A stretch of DNA of 64,000 bases, from assembly GCA_905216025.1 (NCBI GenBank), contig CAJMSE010000008.1, forward strand, positions 62,001 to 126,000, read 5' to 3'. The position numbers and the translations under genes are program-made. Shown piece after piece: positions 7,617-15,434 of the stretch (positions are counted from its first letter, which is position 1; every line of letters begins with the position of its first letter). This DNA is from an uncultured bacterium. Lineage in GTDB: Bacteria; Bacteroidota; Bacteroidia; Bacteroidales; Bacteroidaceae. The notes under the pieces were generated by a model that saw only the letters and a program-made list of their open reading frames with translations, did not search any database and had not been told where the DNA came from.

Positions 7617-9014
7617 ATGAGCATGGGTATCGCACAGGAAATATGCAACAAGGTCATGTCGGAGGTACAGGGCATCAAGAACACAGGCTTTCCTTTGGAC
7701 GCCTTCCCCGAGAGGGTGCAGACCATCATCCTTGATATGGTAAGGTACGAGAACTTCAAGGTGGAGTATCTTGCACCCGCCATGCTTTTGGCAACATCCT
7801 CCGCATTAGGAGGGACTTACTATGTGAGAGTGAAAGGGCAATGGATAACCAATGCCGCCCTCTACATCATTATGGTGGGGAGACCGGGACTGGGCAAGAC
7901 ACCGCCTCTTGAAGCGGCATTCCGTCCCATACGCAGGAACGACAATGCGAAGATGGAGAAGTTCAAGGCTGACATGGCTGCTTATCAGAATGCTGCGAAG
8001 GAGAGTAAGGGCGACTGCGGTATGGAGAAGCCGGTACTGGCACGCACTCTTGTATCGGACTTCACTCCAGAAGCCCTGCTCCTCGCCCATTACAACTCTC
8101 CTCGCGGTGTCACAATCCTGGTGGATGAGATTATGGGCATGTTCAATTCCGCCAACCGCTACAACAACGGACAGCTGATAGAGCAGCTGCTGACGGCATG
8201 GAGCGGAGGCGCACTGGATGTGGTACGTGTGAACAATCCCATACCGCTCCATATCGAACACCCCTGCATCAATATGATAGGAACCACACAGACGAAGCGT
8301 ATGGGAGAACTGATGAAGAAGGGGTATGAGGAGAACGGACTGCTTGACCGTATTCTGTTCACGCTTCCCAAGGTACAGCAGCTGACACTCTGGACGAAGG
8401 AAGAAGACAACTCTACACACCATCGTTCCGCTTCCGGCATGGAGGCATGGCAGAGTATCATCAGAAAGGTTCTTGCCCTTGACTATGAGACTGGTGAGGA
8501 CGGGAAGAAACAGAATTTCCACCTTATAGACATGGAGGAAGAAGCCAGGGATGAGTTCATCACAAGTCACAATGCCACCATACAGCGGACAAATGCCATA
8601 GAGGATGACAACATGATAGAGTCCCGCCCGATGAAAGCCCCTGTCCATGTGGCACGCATCGCACTTATCCTACAGGTGTTGCGCTATGCGTGTGGCGAGA
8701 GCCATCTCCAGTTCGTGACTAAACAGGCTATGCATGGAGCTATAAGGTTGATGGATTATTTCGAGGATTCCTATTGCAGGATAAGGGAGTATGTCGCCAA
8801 CGATGCCTGTGACGAACCGTCAAGGGAACTGCTCTCGATGCTGAACGATTCGTTCACTACCGCGGAGGCTCTTGCCGCAGGGAAGCAGCTAAAGGTGACC
8901 GACCGCACGGTGATGAACTACCTCAAAGAACTTCTCAAAAACCGTCTTGTCCATAAAATCCGGCAAGGGGAATACCGGAAGACGGTCTTTGAAGAATTGA
9001 CAAGGCAGTGTTGA
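7617..9014 (+). CDS. DUF3987 primase/helicase-like protein
   Basis: A 465-aa protein of the DUF3987 family, a P-loop ATPase linked to replication of mobilizable elements and often called a virulence-associated E or primase-helicase relative. The Walker A motif is GRPGLGKTPP (about residues 87-96). The likely Walker B is TILVDEIMGMF (about 167-177), and IGTTQT (about 220) may be the sensor. The C-terminal about 70 residues contain a winged-helix-like segment (FTTAEALAAGKQLKVTDRTVMNYLKEL, in part). A second ATG six bases in (7623) is an alternative start. Confidence 0.85.
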   Translation: MSMGIAQEICNKVMSEVQGIKNTGFPLDAFPERVQTIILDMVRYENFKVEYLAPAMLLATSSALGGTYYVRVKGQWITNAALYIIMVGRPGLGKTPPLEAAFRPIRRNDNAKMEKFKADMAAYQNAAKESKGDCGMEKPVLARTLVSDFTPEALLLAHYNSPRGVTILVDEIMGMFNSANRYNNGQLIEQLLTAWSGGALDVVRVNNPIPLHIEHPCINMIGTTQTKRMGELMKKGYEENGLLDRILFTLPKVQQLTLWTKEEDNSTHHRSASGMEAWQSIIRKVLALDYETGEDGKKQNFHLIDMEEEARDEFITSHNATIQRTNAIEDDNMIESRPMKAPVHVARIALILQVLRYACGESHLQFVTKQAMHGAIRLMDYFEDSYCRIREYVANDACDEPSRELLSMLNDSFTTAEALAAGKQLKVTDRTVMNYLKELLKNRLVHKIRQGEYRKTVFEELTRQC

Positions 9015-9059
9015 GGGGGAATCTAAGTCCAAACTGCAATGAATAAGCCCCTGTTTCAC

Positions 9060-9154
9060 ATTTCAGTTTCTTCAGTTTTTCAGAAGATGGATACAAAGAT
9101 GTCTGTGCCATACATTCCAGGTTTCTGCAAAACTGAAAGAACTGAAAACTGAAA
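9060..9154. repeat. Inverted TTTCAGTTT repeats between replication genes
   Basis: The left arm 9060-9083 carries TTTCAGTTT, TTCAGTTTT and TTCAG in series. The right arm 9129-9154 carries the complement (CTGAAAGAACTGAAAACTGAAA). The arms can form a long imperfect hairpin with a 45-nt loop. They lie between the DUF3987 and DUF6371 genes, so an origin or plasmid-style control site is possible. Confidence 0.5.
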
Positions 9155-9182
9155 TCGCCGTAATCTAATTTCAGAAACGAAT

Positions 9183-10208
9183 ATGGAACAATATAGATTT
9201 CATTTGGAGAAATACCATACCGGGTGTAAAAAGCAGTGTCCCAAATGTGGCTGCAAAGCCTGTTTTACACGCTATGTTGACAGTAAAAGGGAGATTACAT
9301 TTCCCGACTATGTCGGCAGGTGTGACCACGAACAGAGTTGTGGCTATCACTTTGCGCCAAGAGACTATTTTCAAGAAAATCCGGAAATTCTCAACACCAT
9401 GATGAAAGAAAGACAAGACATGATACAAATATCTCTTGCACCTTGACAAGAACCACAACCGTCATTTATAGACTATGCCATTATGGAGCAGACTTTGTCA
9501 CACTATGACATCAACCCTTTGTACACATTTCTTGCCAGATGCATGGGAAAGGAAGAGAGCGACAGGTTGAGCCGCCTTTACCGGATAGGCACGTCAAGGA
9601 AATGGGGAGGTGCTGCCGTATTTTGGCAGGTGGATTGCAGCGGTTGTGTCCGCACTGGAAAAATCATGTTGTATGATGCTACTACAGGCAAAAGGGTGAA
9701 GCATCCCCAGTCGCACGTCTGCTGGGTGCATACGGAAATGAAACTGAAAGACTATAACCTCCGTCAGTGCTTCTTCGGTGAGCATCTTCTTCCCTTATAT
9801 CCCGACAGGAAGGTCTTTGTGGTGGAGAGTGAGAAGACGGCTGTCATTGCCTCCCATTTCATGCCCGATGTGCTGTGGATAGCCACAGGTGGAAAGAACG
9901 GTTGCTTCAACGAACGTGCCATCACTGCCTTGACTGGCAGAGATGTGGTGCTGATACCCGACCTCGGAGCTACACAGGAGTGGCAGGCACGGCTTCCCAT
10001 GCTCGGCAAGGTCTGCCGTTCCGCATCAGTCAATGACGTGTTGGAGGCAATGGCAACGGATGAGCAGCGAAGCCAAGGTCTGGACATAGCCGACTTCCTC
10101 TTGATGGAAGACACGCCGCAGATGATTCTCCAGAAGATGATAGACCGCAACCCTGCTTTGCAGACGCTCATTGACGAACTTGGTCTTGAGATTGTTGAAG
10201 AGCCGTAA
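9183..10208 (+). pseudogene. DUF6371-like protein split by an in-frame TGA
   Basis: Two adjacent open segments, 9183-9446 (87 aa) and 9483-10208 (241 aa), are in the same frame and are separated only by the TGA at 9444-9446 and 12 open codons. Together they give a protein of about 341 residues, the expected size of the DUF6371 toprim-like family. The first segment holds the zinc-finger part (C19-x2-C22, C47-x5-C53). The second holds the toprim-like part, with FVVESEKTAVIASHFMPD and ATGGKNGCFNE. The downstream ATG (9483) could still be used to make the C-terminal half alone. A single C-to-T change (CGA to TGA) is the simplest explanation; readthrough or a sequencing error are others. Confidence 0.7.
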
Positions 10209-10238
10209 CGGGACAGCTTGCTGTCTTGAAGAAAGGGA

Positions 10239-10364
10239 TTTTATAAAATGCCGTAGCTTATTAGGGCATTTTCATCACCTCCCCTCTGCGAGCGGCAAAG
10301 CGAAAAAGCCCCATAAGCGGACAGCCTGTGGCATCCGTGGATGATGGAACGGCATTTTATAAAA
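10239..10364. other. Candidate oriT region
   Basis: A perfect 16-bp inverted repeat (TTTTATAAAATGCCGT at 10239-10254, complement at 10349-10364) encloses 94 bp. This lies directly upstream of a MobV-type relaxase gene, where oriT is found in related mobilizable elements. The enclosed DNA includes a GC-rich segment (ctctgcgagcggcaaagcg) and a second smaller hairpin. I cannot place the nick site from sequence alone. Confidence 0.45.
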
Positions 10365-10406
10365 AAGAAGGTTTTCAATTTATCACAAACAAAACAATTA
10401 AGAAAG

Positions 10407-11789
10407 ATGAAAGAACAATATGCAGTATGTCACCTCCAGCGTGGCAGTGGCAACGACAGCGGAATGTCGTGCCACATTGAGAGAAAGGATGCCAATGGCA
10501 AGACGTATGTGCCGGACAATGCAGACAGTAGCCGCACGCATCTAAACAGGGAACTGATAAGATTTCCTGATGGAGTTAAGAACAGAACCGAGGTTATTCA
10601 GTACCGCATAGACCATGCCAACCTGTCACGCAAGGTCGCCAACAACCAGTGCAAGGCAATCCGAATCATCCTGACAGGAACACACGAGCAGATGATGAAA
10701 TTACAGGATGAAAGTCGGTTGGGCAAGTGGACTGAGGCCAACCTCAGATGGTTGCACGAGACTTTTGGTAAAGAGAATGTCGTGTCCTGTGTGTTGCACA
10801 TGGATGAGAAGACTCCACATCTGCATGCGACCATAGTCCCCATCGTCACCTCAGAGAGGCAGCGAAGGGAACGGGAGGGAGAGCGGAAGTATAACACAAA
10901 GTTCGGGCCACGGTTGTCTGCCGATGACGTGCTCAAGCGTGCCAGACTTCGTGAATATCAGGACACGTATGCTGTTGCCATGAAACCATTCGGGTTGAAG
11001 CGTGGCATAGTCGGCTCTACCGCCAAGCATGTTGCTACATCCACCCACTACAAGCAGCAAATGCAACAGTATGAGGAAGACATCGCCAAGTTGCAGGATG
11101 AGGTAGAGAAAACCAAGGAGGGTAAGAACACAATACTCGCCCTGTTTGGTAAAGGCGACCTTGCCAAAGCGAAAAAGGAACTGTCTGCAAAGGATGAGGA
11201 GATTAGGAAACTGCAAGCCAAAATAGCGAAACTTGAGGCGGAGAAAATAGTCATGAAGCAGAAGCATGAATCTGACATCGCCAAACTGAGGAATGGCTAT
11301 CAGAAGGAAATCGATGCTGCCATCAGACGTGCGGAAATCGCAGAGCAGAAGGTTGTCGAGAAGTATGCTATCATTGAAAGGCAGAAGAACAGAATTGACG
11401 AGCTTGACCGCAAGGTTAATTCACAACGGTACCGGCTATCATCAGGAGCGGAACTCATCAGTCATCGATTCCTTGGCAACAACCCTTATACCGTCACCCT
11501 GAAAATCTGGACCAAGGTTAAGGAGATTGAGCATACCGCTGTCACCTACCTTAGCGACAGCGACAAGCGGTTGCACGCCTTCAGCAATGGAGAATTGACA
11601 GAACACGAGTTTGTAAACGCCTGTTTCAGTGCCGCCGAGCAAGTTAGCGAGATACAAGCCAAATTACTTAGCGCTGCTATTGAACTGGCAACAGGCGGTT
11701 CTGCTCAGCCGCACGTAGGCACTGGTGGCGGAGGTTCAACATCGGATATGCCGTGGGGCGAAAGGAAAAAGCCGATACGTAAACGATAA
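10407..11789 (+). CDS. MobV-type relaxase (Mob/Pre family)
   Basis: A 460-aa relaxase that nicks oriT and starts conjugal transfer in trans of a helper element. The start at 10407 (MKEQYAVCHLQRG) is preferred over upstream ATGs, because MobV proteins begin near this motif and an AAGAAAG ribosome site precedes it. The family metal-binding motif is HMDEKTPHLHATIVPI (about residues 133-148). The N-terminal MobV motif SRTHLNREL lies near residue 41. Residues about 215-345 form a long coiled coil, as usual in Mob/Pre proteins. It has no coupling protein or secretion genes nearby, so the element is mobilizable rather than self-transmissible. Confidence 0.9.
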   Translation: MKEQYAVCHLQRGSGNDSGMSCHIERKDANGKTYVPDNADSSRTHLNRELIRFPDGVKNRTEVIQYRIDHANLSRKVANNQCKAIRIILTGTHEQMMKLQDESRLGKWTEANLRWLHETFGKENVVSCVLHMDEKTPHLHATIVPIVTSERQRREREGERKYNTKFGPRLSADDVLKRARLREYQDTYAVAMKPFGLKRGIVGSTAKHVATSTHYKQQMQQYEEDIAKLQDEVEKTKEGKNTILALFGKGDLAKAKKELSAKDEEIRKLQAKIAKLEAEKIVMKQKHESDIAKLRNGYQKEIDAAIRRAEIAEQKVVEKYAIIERQKNRIDELDRKVNSQRYRLSSGAELISHRFLGNNPYTVTLKIWTKVKEIEHTAVTYLSDSDKRLHAFSNGELTEHEFVNACFSAAEQVSEIQAKLLSAAIELATGGSAQPHVGTGGGGSTSDMPWGERKKPIRKR

Positions 11790-11858
11790 TGGGATAAAAA
11801 CACTGCTCAAATAGTTATTTTGTGAGAAGTTTCGAAAAAATAGATACTTAAAAGTGAA

Positions 11859-11905
11859 ATATTTATCAAATAATTTGGATATTTATCATTTTGTGTTTAT
11901 CTTTG
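11859..11905 (+). promoter_or_regulatory. Promoter and probable operator of the defence operon
   Basis: TTTG at 11874-11877 (-33) and TATCTTTG at 11898-11905 (-7), with a 20-bp spacer, form a good Bacteroidetes promoter. Two identical ATATTTATCA boxes at 11859-11868 and 11879-11888 lie exactly 20 bp apart on one DNA face, flanking the -33 box. A partial third (TTTATC, 11896-11901) overlaps the -7 box. This is where the Cro-like protein encoded 26 bp downstream would bind to control its own operon. Confidence 0.6.
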
Positions 11906-11930
11906 CACACGATAATACATAACTTGTGGC

Positions 11931-12155
11931 ATGGAAAAGAAAGATTGCTCTAATCGACTACGTGTCGTTTTAGCTGAAAAAGAAATAACCAACCGATGGT
12001 TGGCGGAACAAATGGGCGTTACTGATATGACAGTTTCACGATGGAAAACAAATAAGATTCAACCATCTATGATGCAATTCGTTGAGATTGCCAAATTGCT
12101 CAAAGTAGATATAAAAGACCTTATAGAGGCCGATTTTGATTACGAGATAGAATAA
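11931..12155 (+). CDS. Cro/C-protein-like HTH regulator of the restriction operon
   Basis: A 74-aa single-domain XRE-family DNA-binding protein. The HTH is clear: NRWLAEQMGVTDMTVSRWKTNK (residues about 21-42, given here as a motif), followed by QPSMMQFVEIAKLLKVDIKDL. Size and position, one base before a 5mC methyltransferase, match the controller (C) proteins of restriction-modification systems. These delay nuclease expression until host DNA is methylated. Direct repeats at its own promoter are the likely target. It is the first gene of the nine-gene operon. Confidence 0.8.
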   Translation: MEKKDCSNRLRVVLAEKEITNRWLAEQMGVTDMTVSRWKTNKIQPSMMQFVEIAKLLKVDIKDLIEADFDYEIE

Positions 12156-12156
12156 A

Positions 12157-13461
12157 ATGGCAACAGTAAAAAAAGATATAACAGAAGTTTCTGAGAAGAT
12201 TATCAAAGTAAAGAAACTTGTAAAAAAACGAGCTGAGCGACTCAAGGAAAAAGAGTTGTTACAGACACCTATATCAGAAGGTGTCTCTTGGAAGAATTTG
12301 AGATTTTCTCATCCTGAAAGGACAGTGCGCATAGGAACTGTTTTTAGTGGAATAGGAGCCATAGAACATGCTTTCCAAAGACTTGGATTAAAACATCAAA
12401 TAATGTTTGCAGGCGATATTGAACCGAAATGCAAACAAAGTTACTTTGCGAATTATAATATTAATGAAGAAGATTGGTTTGATGACATCCGTAATTTTGA
12501 TGCAAGGAAGTTTTTGCATCAAGTTGATTTTATCATTGGTGGAGCTCCATGTCAAGCGTTTTCAATGGTAGGTCATAGATTGGGCTTTGAAGACGCGCGA
12601 GGTACCTTATTTTATGAATTTGCAAGAGTCGTAAAAGAAACTCAACCTAAAGTCTTTCTCTTTGAAAACGTCAGAGGGCTATTAAACCATGACAAAGGAC
12701 GAACTTGGCAAATTATACATGACATCTTTGAAGAGTTGGGATATGATGTGAAATTTCATGTGCTGAATAGTTGTGATTATGGCATCCCTCAACATAGAGA
12801 GCGAGTGTACTGTCTTGGTTTTAGACAGAAAACTAAATTTGAATATCCTGCTCCAGTGTCTCTTGAATACAAGATGTATGATTTTTTGGAGGATTATATT
12901 GATACCAAATACTTTCTAAAAGAAAAAGGTGTCAAATTTGTGACCAGCCATAAGAATCGAGATAAAAGTTACACTCAGATCAATGGTGATATACAATTGT
13001 GCCAAAAGCGTAATCAACAATTCAATTGGCATGGTGACTTTGTTTTTCATCCGGATTCTGAATTAACACCAACAGATGAAGCGTTTGACGAGTTCGTTTT
13101 TGATGTAAAGGATGTAGAAGAAAAATATTATCTTTCAGATAAAGTTGCAAAATACGTGCTTGCTGGGGGGACAAAGAATTTTAAAACATCAACAAAAACA
13201 GATTTGGATATTGCTCGTCCTCTTTTGCAATCTATGCATAAAATGCACAGGGCTGGAGTTGATAATTACGTTACGCATAAGGGGCGGATTCGAAAACTTA
13301 CGCCAAGGGAATGTTTGCGTTTGATGGGGTTTAAAGATTCCTTTAAAATAGTCGTTTCTGATACTGCTATGTACCAACAAGCAGGTAATAGCATTGTTGT
13401 AGATGTGTTAATCGCAATATTAAAGCAAATGGATATAACTCAATATGGAACAGATTTATAA
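12157..13461 (+). CDS. DNA (cytosine-5-)-methyltransferase
   Basis: A 434-aa C5-cytosine methyltransferase that would protect host DNA from the nuclease encoded next. Conserved motifs in order: I, FSGIGAIEHAF (about 53); IV with catalytic C132 in GGAPCQAFS; VI, FENVRGLL (about 170); VIII, IPQHRERVY (about 210); IX, RKLTPRECLRLMGF (about 377); X, QQAGNSIVVDV (about 409). The target-recognition region (about 235-370) is variable, as expected. There is an extra N-terminal lysine-rich segment of about 45 residues. It overlaps the McrB-like gene by 17 bp. The site specificity cannot be read from sequence. Confidence 0.95.
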   Translation: MATVKKDITEVSEKIIKVKKLVKKRAERLKEKELLQTPISEGVSWKNLRFSHPERTVRIGTVFSGIGAIEHAFQRLGLKHQIMFAGDIEPKCKQSYFANYNINEEDWFDDIRNFDARKFLHQVDFIIGGAPCQAFSMVGHRLGFEDARGTLFYEFARVVKETQPKVFLFENVRGLLNHDKGRTWQIIHDIFEELGYDVKFHVLNSCDYGIPQHRERVYCLGFRQKTKFEYPAPVSLEYKMYDFLEDYIDTKYFLKEKGVKFVTSHKNRDKSYTQINGDIQLCQKRNQQFNWHGDFVFHPDSELTPTDEAFDEFVFDVKDVEEKYYLSDKVAKYVLAGGTKNFKTSTKTDLDIARPLLQSMHKMHRAGVDNYVTHKGRIRKLTPRECLRLMGFKDSFKIVVSDTAMYQQAGNSIVVDVLIAILKQMDITQYGTDL

Positions 13462-15427
13462 AAACAAAATGCAAGCGGCTGGTTATGACCAGCATGTCTG
13501 TGACATTTTCCTAAATTGGGAAAATGTTAAGGATGAATTGTTAGTTCCTGAACGGAAAAAAGGAAGCGGAAACGGAACAATTCACGTTTTTTTAGGGGCG
13601 GCGGATGCAGAGCTTCGCAAAGAATTCCCTCAATACTATGCATCAGTACAAAATGAAACGGATGCTGCTGATGGTGCAATTGAGATTAAGCATTATTTTT
13701 TGACAAGTAATATAGTTAGTATGCTTGGCTATGTGTGCCAATATAATTATGAACATAATTATGATATTACGCAGCAAGTCAAGGAAGTTTTGAGTTATAT
13801 TTCACAGACGACAGAAGCAAATGGTTTGCTTAAAACAAAATCATTGCTTAAATTGTCAACAGGCGCATCTAAATTACGACCGTATTTTAAGCAATTTGAA
13901 AGTGATGGCGTATTTGCAAAAATTATCAGAAAAATCCTACTTCCAAATTCTGCTTATAAAATCTCATTGTATAAGAATAGTAATAATGAGTATGCTGCTT
14001 TTTGGCTGATTGGTTTTGATAATGTATCTGATTTTGAAGCTGATTCAAATATAGAATATTTTGAACATTCAGACAATGTTGAGCAAACATTTCATCAAAT
14101 CATATATTATGGTGCACCAGGTACAGGTAAATCCCATAAAATAAAGGCACAACTTGAAGGTGTTTCTAAAGAAAATATATTCAGAACCACATTCCATCCA
14201 GACAGCGACTACTCAACCTTTGTCGGAGCATACAAACCAACAAGAGGAAAACGTCCGTTGTATGGTCTGTTCGGGAAAGATACCGTCAGAATGAAAGATG
14301 GAGAGGACTTATTTGAGGATATTATAACCTACAAATTCATTCCTCAGTCATTCCTTAATGCTTATATTCGTGCGTATCAGACAGACGAGAATGTTTATCT
14401 GATCATTGAAGAAATCAATCGAGGTAACTGTGCCCAAATATTCGGTGACTTGTTCCAGCTCCTTGACAGAGATGAAAACGGTGTATCAGAATATACAATC
14501 AAGGCTGATGCTGATTTGAAATCTTTCTTAAAAGAGGAACTTGGCGAAGACAATATAGGCATAAAAGACGGAGAACTTTGTCTGCCTTCAAACCTCTATA
14601 TCTATGCTACCATGAACACTTCCGACCAATCTTTATTCCCGATAGATAGCGCCTTCAAGAGACGTTGGGATTGGGAGTATGAACCTATCAAGTATAAAAA
14701 CACTGATTGGAAAATTGTCATTGTTGATACAGAATATTCTTGGACTTCATTCCAAAGAAAAGTCAATGACAAAATCTTGAGTGCAACCAATTCAGAAGAT
14801 AAGATGTTAGGTGATTATTTCATAAATCCATCAGATGGAATAATTACCGATAAAGTCTTGTTGAACAAGATATTGTTCTATCTGTGGAATGATGTCTGTA
14901 AGGATGGAGAGGGAGATATATTTAAAATTAGCGAAACAGAAGAAGTTTCATTCTCTGAATTGTACGGTAATGGAGGTAAGCAGAAACTTATTTCCATGAT
15001 GGATTATCTCAACATTTCCAAATTCGATAACAACGAAGATGATATTGATGATGGCGATGACACCGAAATAGAAGCTGGCAACATGGGGAAAGATATGACT
15101 CGATATGCAATAAATGGTGTTGGTAAATACGCAAAGAAAAATTTAGCAGCCGAACTGGTAAAATTGTATATCACACAAAATCCCACTTTGTCCGCATCAG
15201 AAATAGTTGGGAACTGGAAGTCTTTAGGAAAATTTGTTTCTCATTTTGTGGAGACGCAGGAAGAATATAACACTCGAACAGATAAAGAGCCAAGAGTAAG
15301 AGTTCTTCTGTGCGGTAATGAAAATATTTATGTTTCTACTAATGGATGGGGAGGACAAGGTATTATGGATAGTTTAATAAGTGCAATTCCGGAGAGTTGG
15401 AATCTGAAAGTAGAAAAACTGCAATAA
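13445..15427 (+). CDS. McrB-like AAA+ restriction subunit
   Basis: A 660-aa protein with an N-terminal domain of about 215 residues, probably DNA-recognition, followed by a McrB-type GTPase/ATPase. Walker A is GAPGTGKS (223-230). Walker B with the McrB signature reads LIIEEINRGN (about 319-328), then MNTSDQS and AFKRRWDWEY (sensor and arginine finger, about 393-414). The C-terminal part has an acidic low-complexity loop (DNNEDDIDDGDD). McrB-like motors translocate on DNA and activate a partner nuclease, here the next gene (7 bp gap). The pairing matches the R1 subunit of LlaJI-type systems. Confidence 0.85.
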   Translation: MEQIYKNKMQAAGYDQHVCDIFLNWENVKDELLVPERKKGSGNGTIHVFLGAADAELRKEFPQYYASVQNETDAADGAIEIKHYFLTSNIVSMLGYVCQYNYEHNYDITQQVKEVLSYISQTTEANGLLKTKSLLKLSTGASKLRPYFKQFESDGVFAKIIRKILLPNSAYKISLYKNSNNEYAAFWLIGFDNVSDFEADSNIEYFEHSDNVEQTFHQIIYYGAPGTGKSHKIKAQLEGVSKENIFRTTFHPDSDYSTFVGAYKPTRGKRPLYGLFGKDTVRMKDGEDLFEDIITYKFIPQSFLNAYIRAYQTDENVYLIIEEINRGNCAQIFGDLFQLLDRDENGVSEYTIKADADLKSFLKEELGEDNIGIKDGELCLPSNLYIYATMNTSDQSLFPIDSAFKRRWDWEYEPIKYKNTDWKIVIVDTEYSWTSFQRKVNDKILSATNSEDKMLGDYFINPSDGIITDKVLLNKILFYLWNDVCKDGEGDIFKISETEEVSFSELYGNGGKQKLISMMDYLNISKFDNNEDDIDDGDDTEIEAGNMGKDMTRYAINGVGKYAKKNLAAELVKLYITQNPTLSASEIVGNWKSLGKFVSHFVETQEEYNTRTDKEPRVRVLLCGNENIYVSTNGWGGQGIMDSLISAIPESWNLKVEKLQ

Positions 15428-15434
15428 TCTATCT

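Noticed and set aside
10341..10406. Earlier start for the relaxase gene
   Set aside because: It would begin inside the oriT-like repeat and add residues not typical of MobV proteins.
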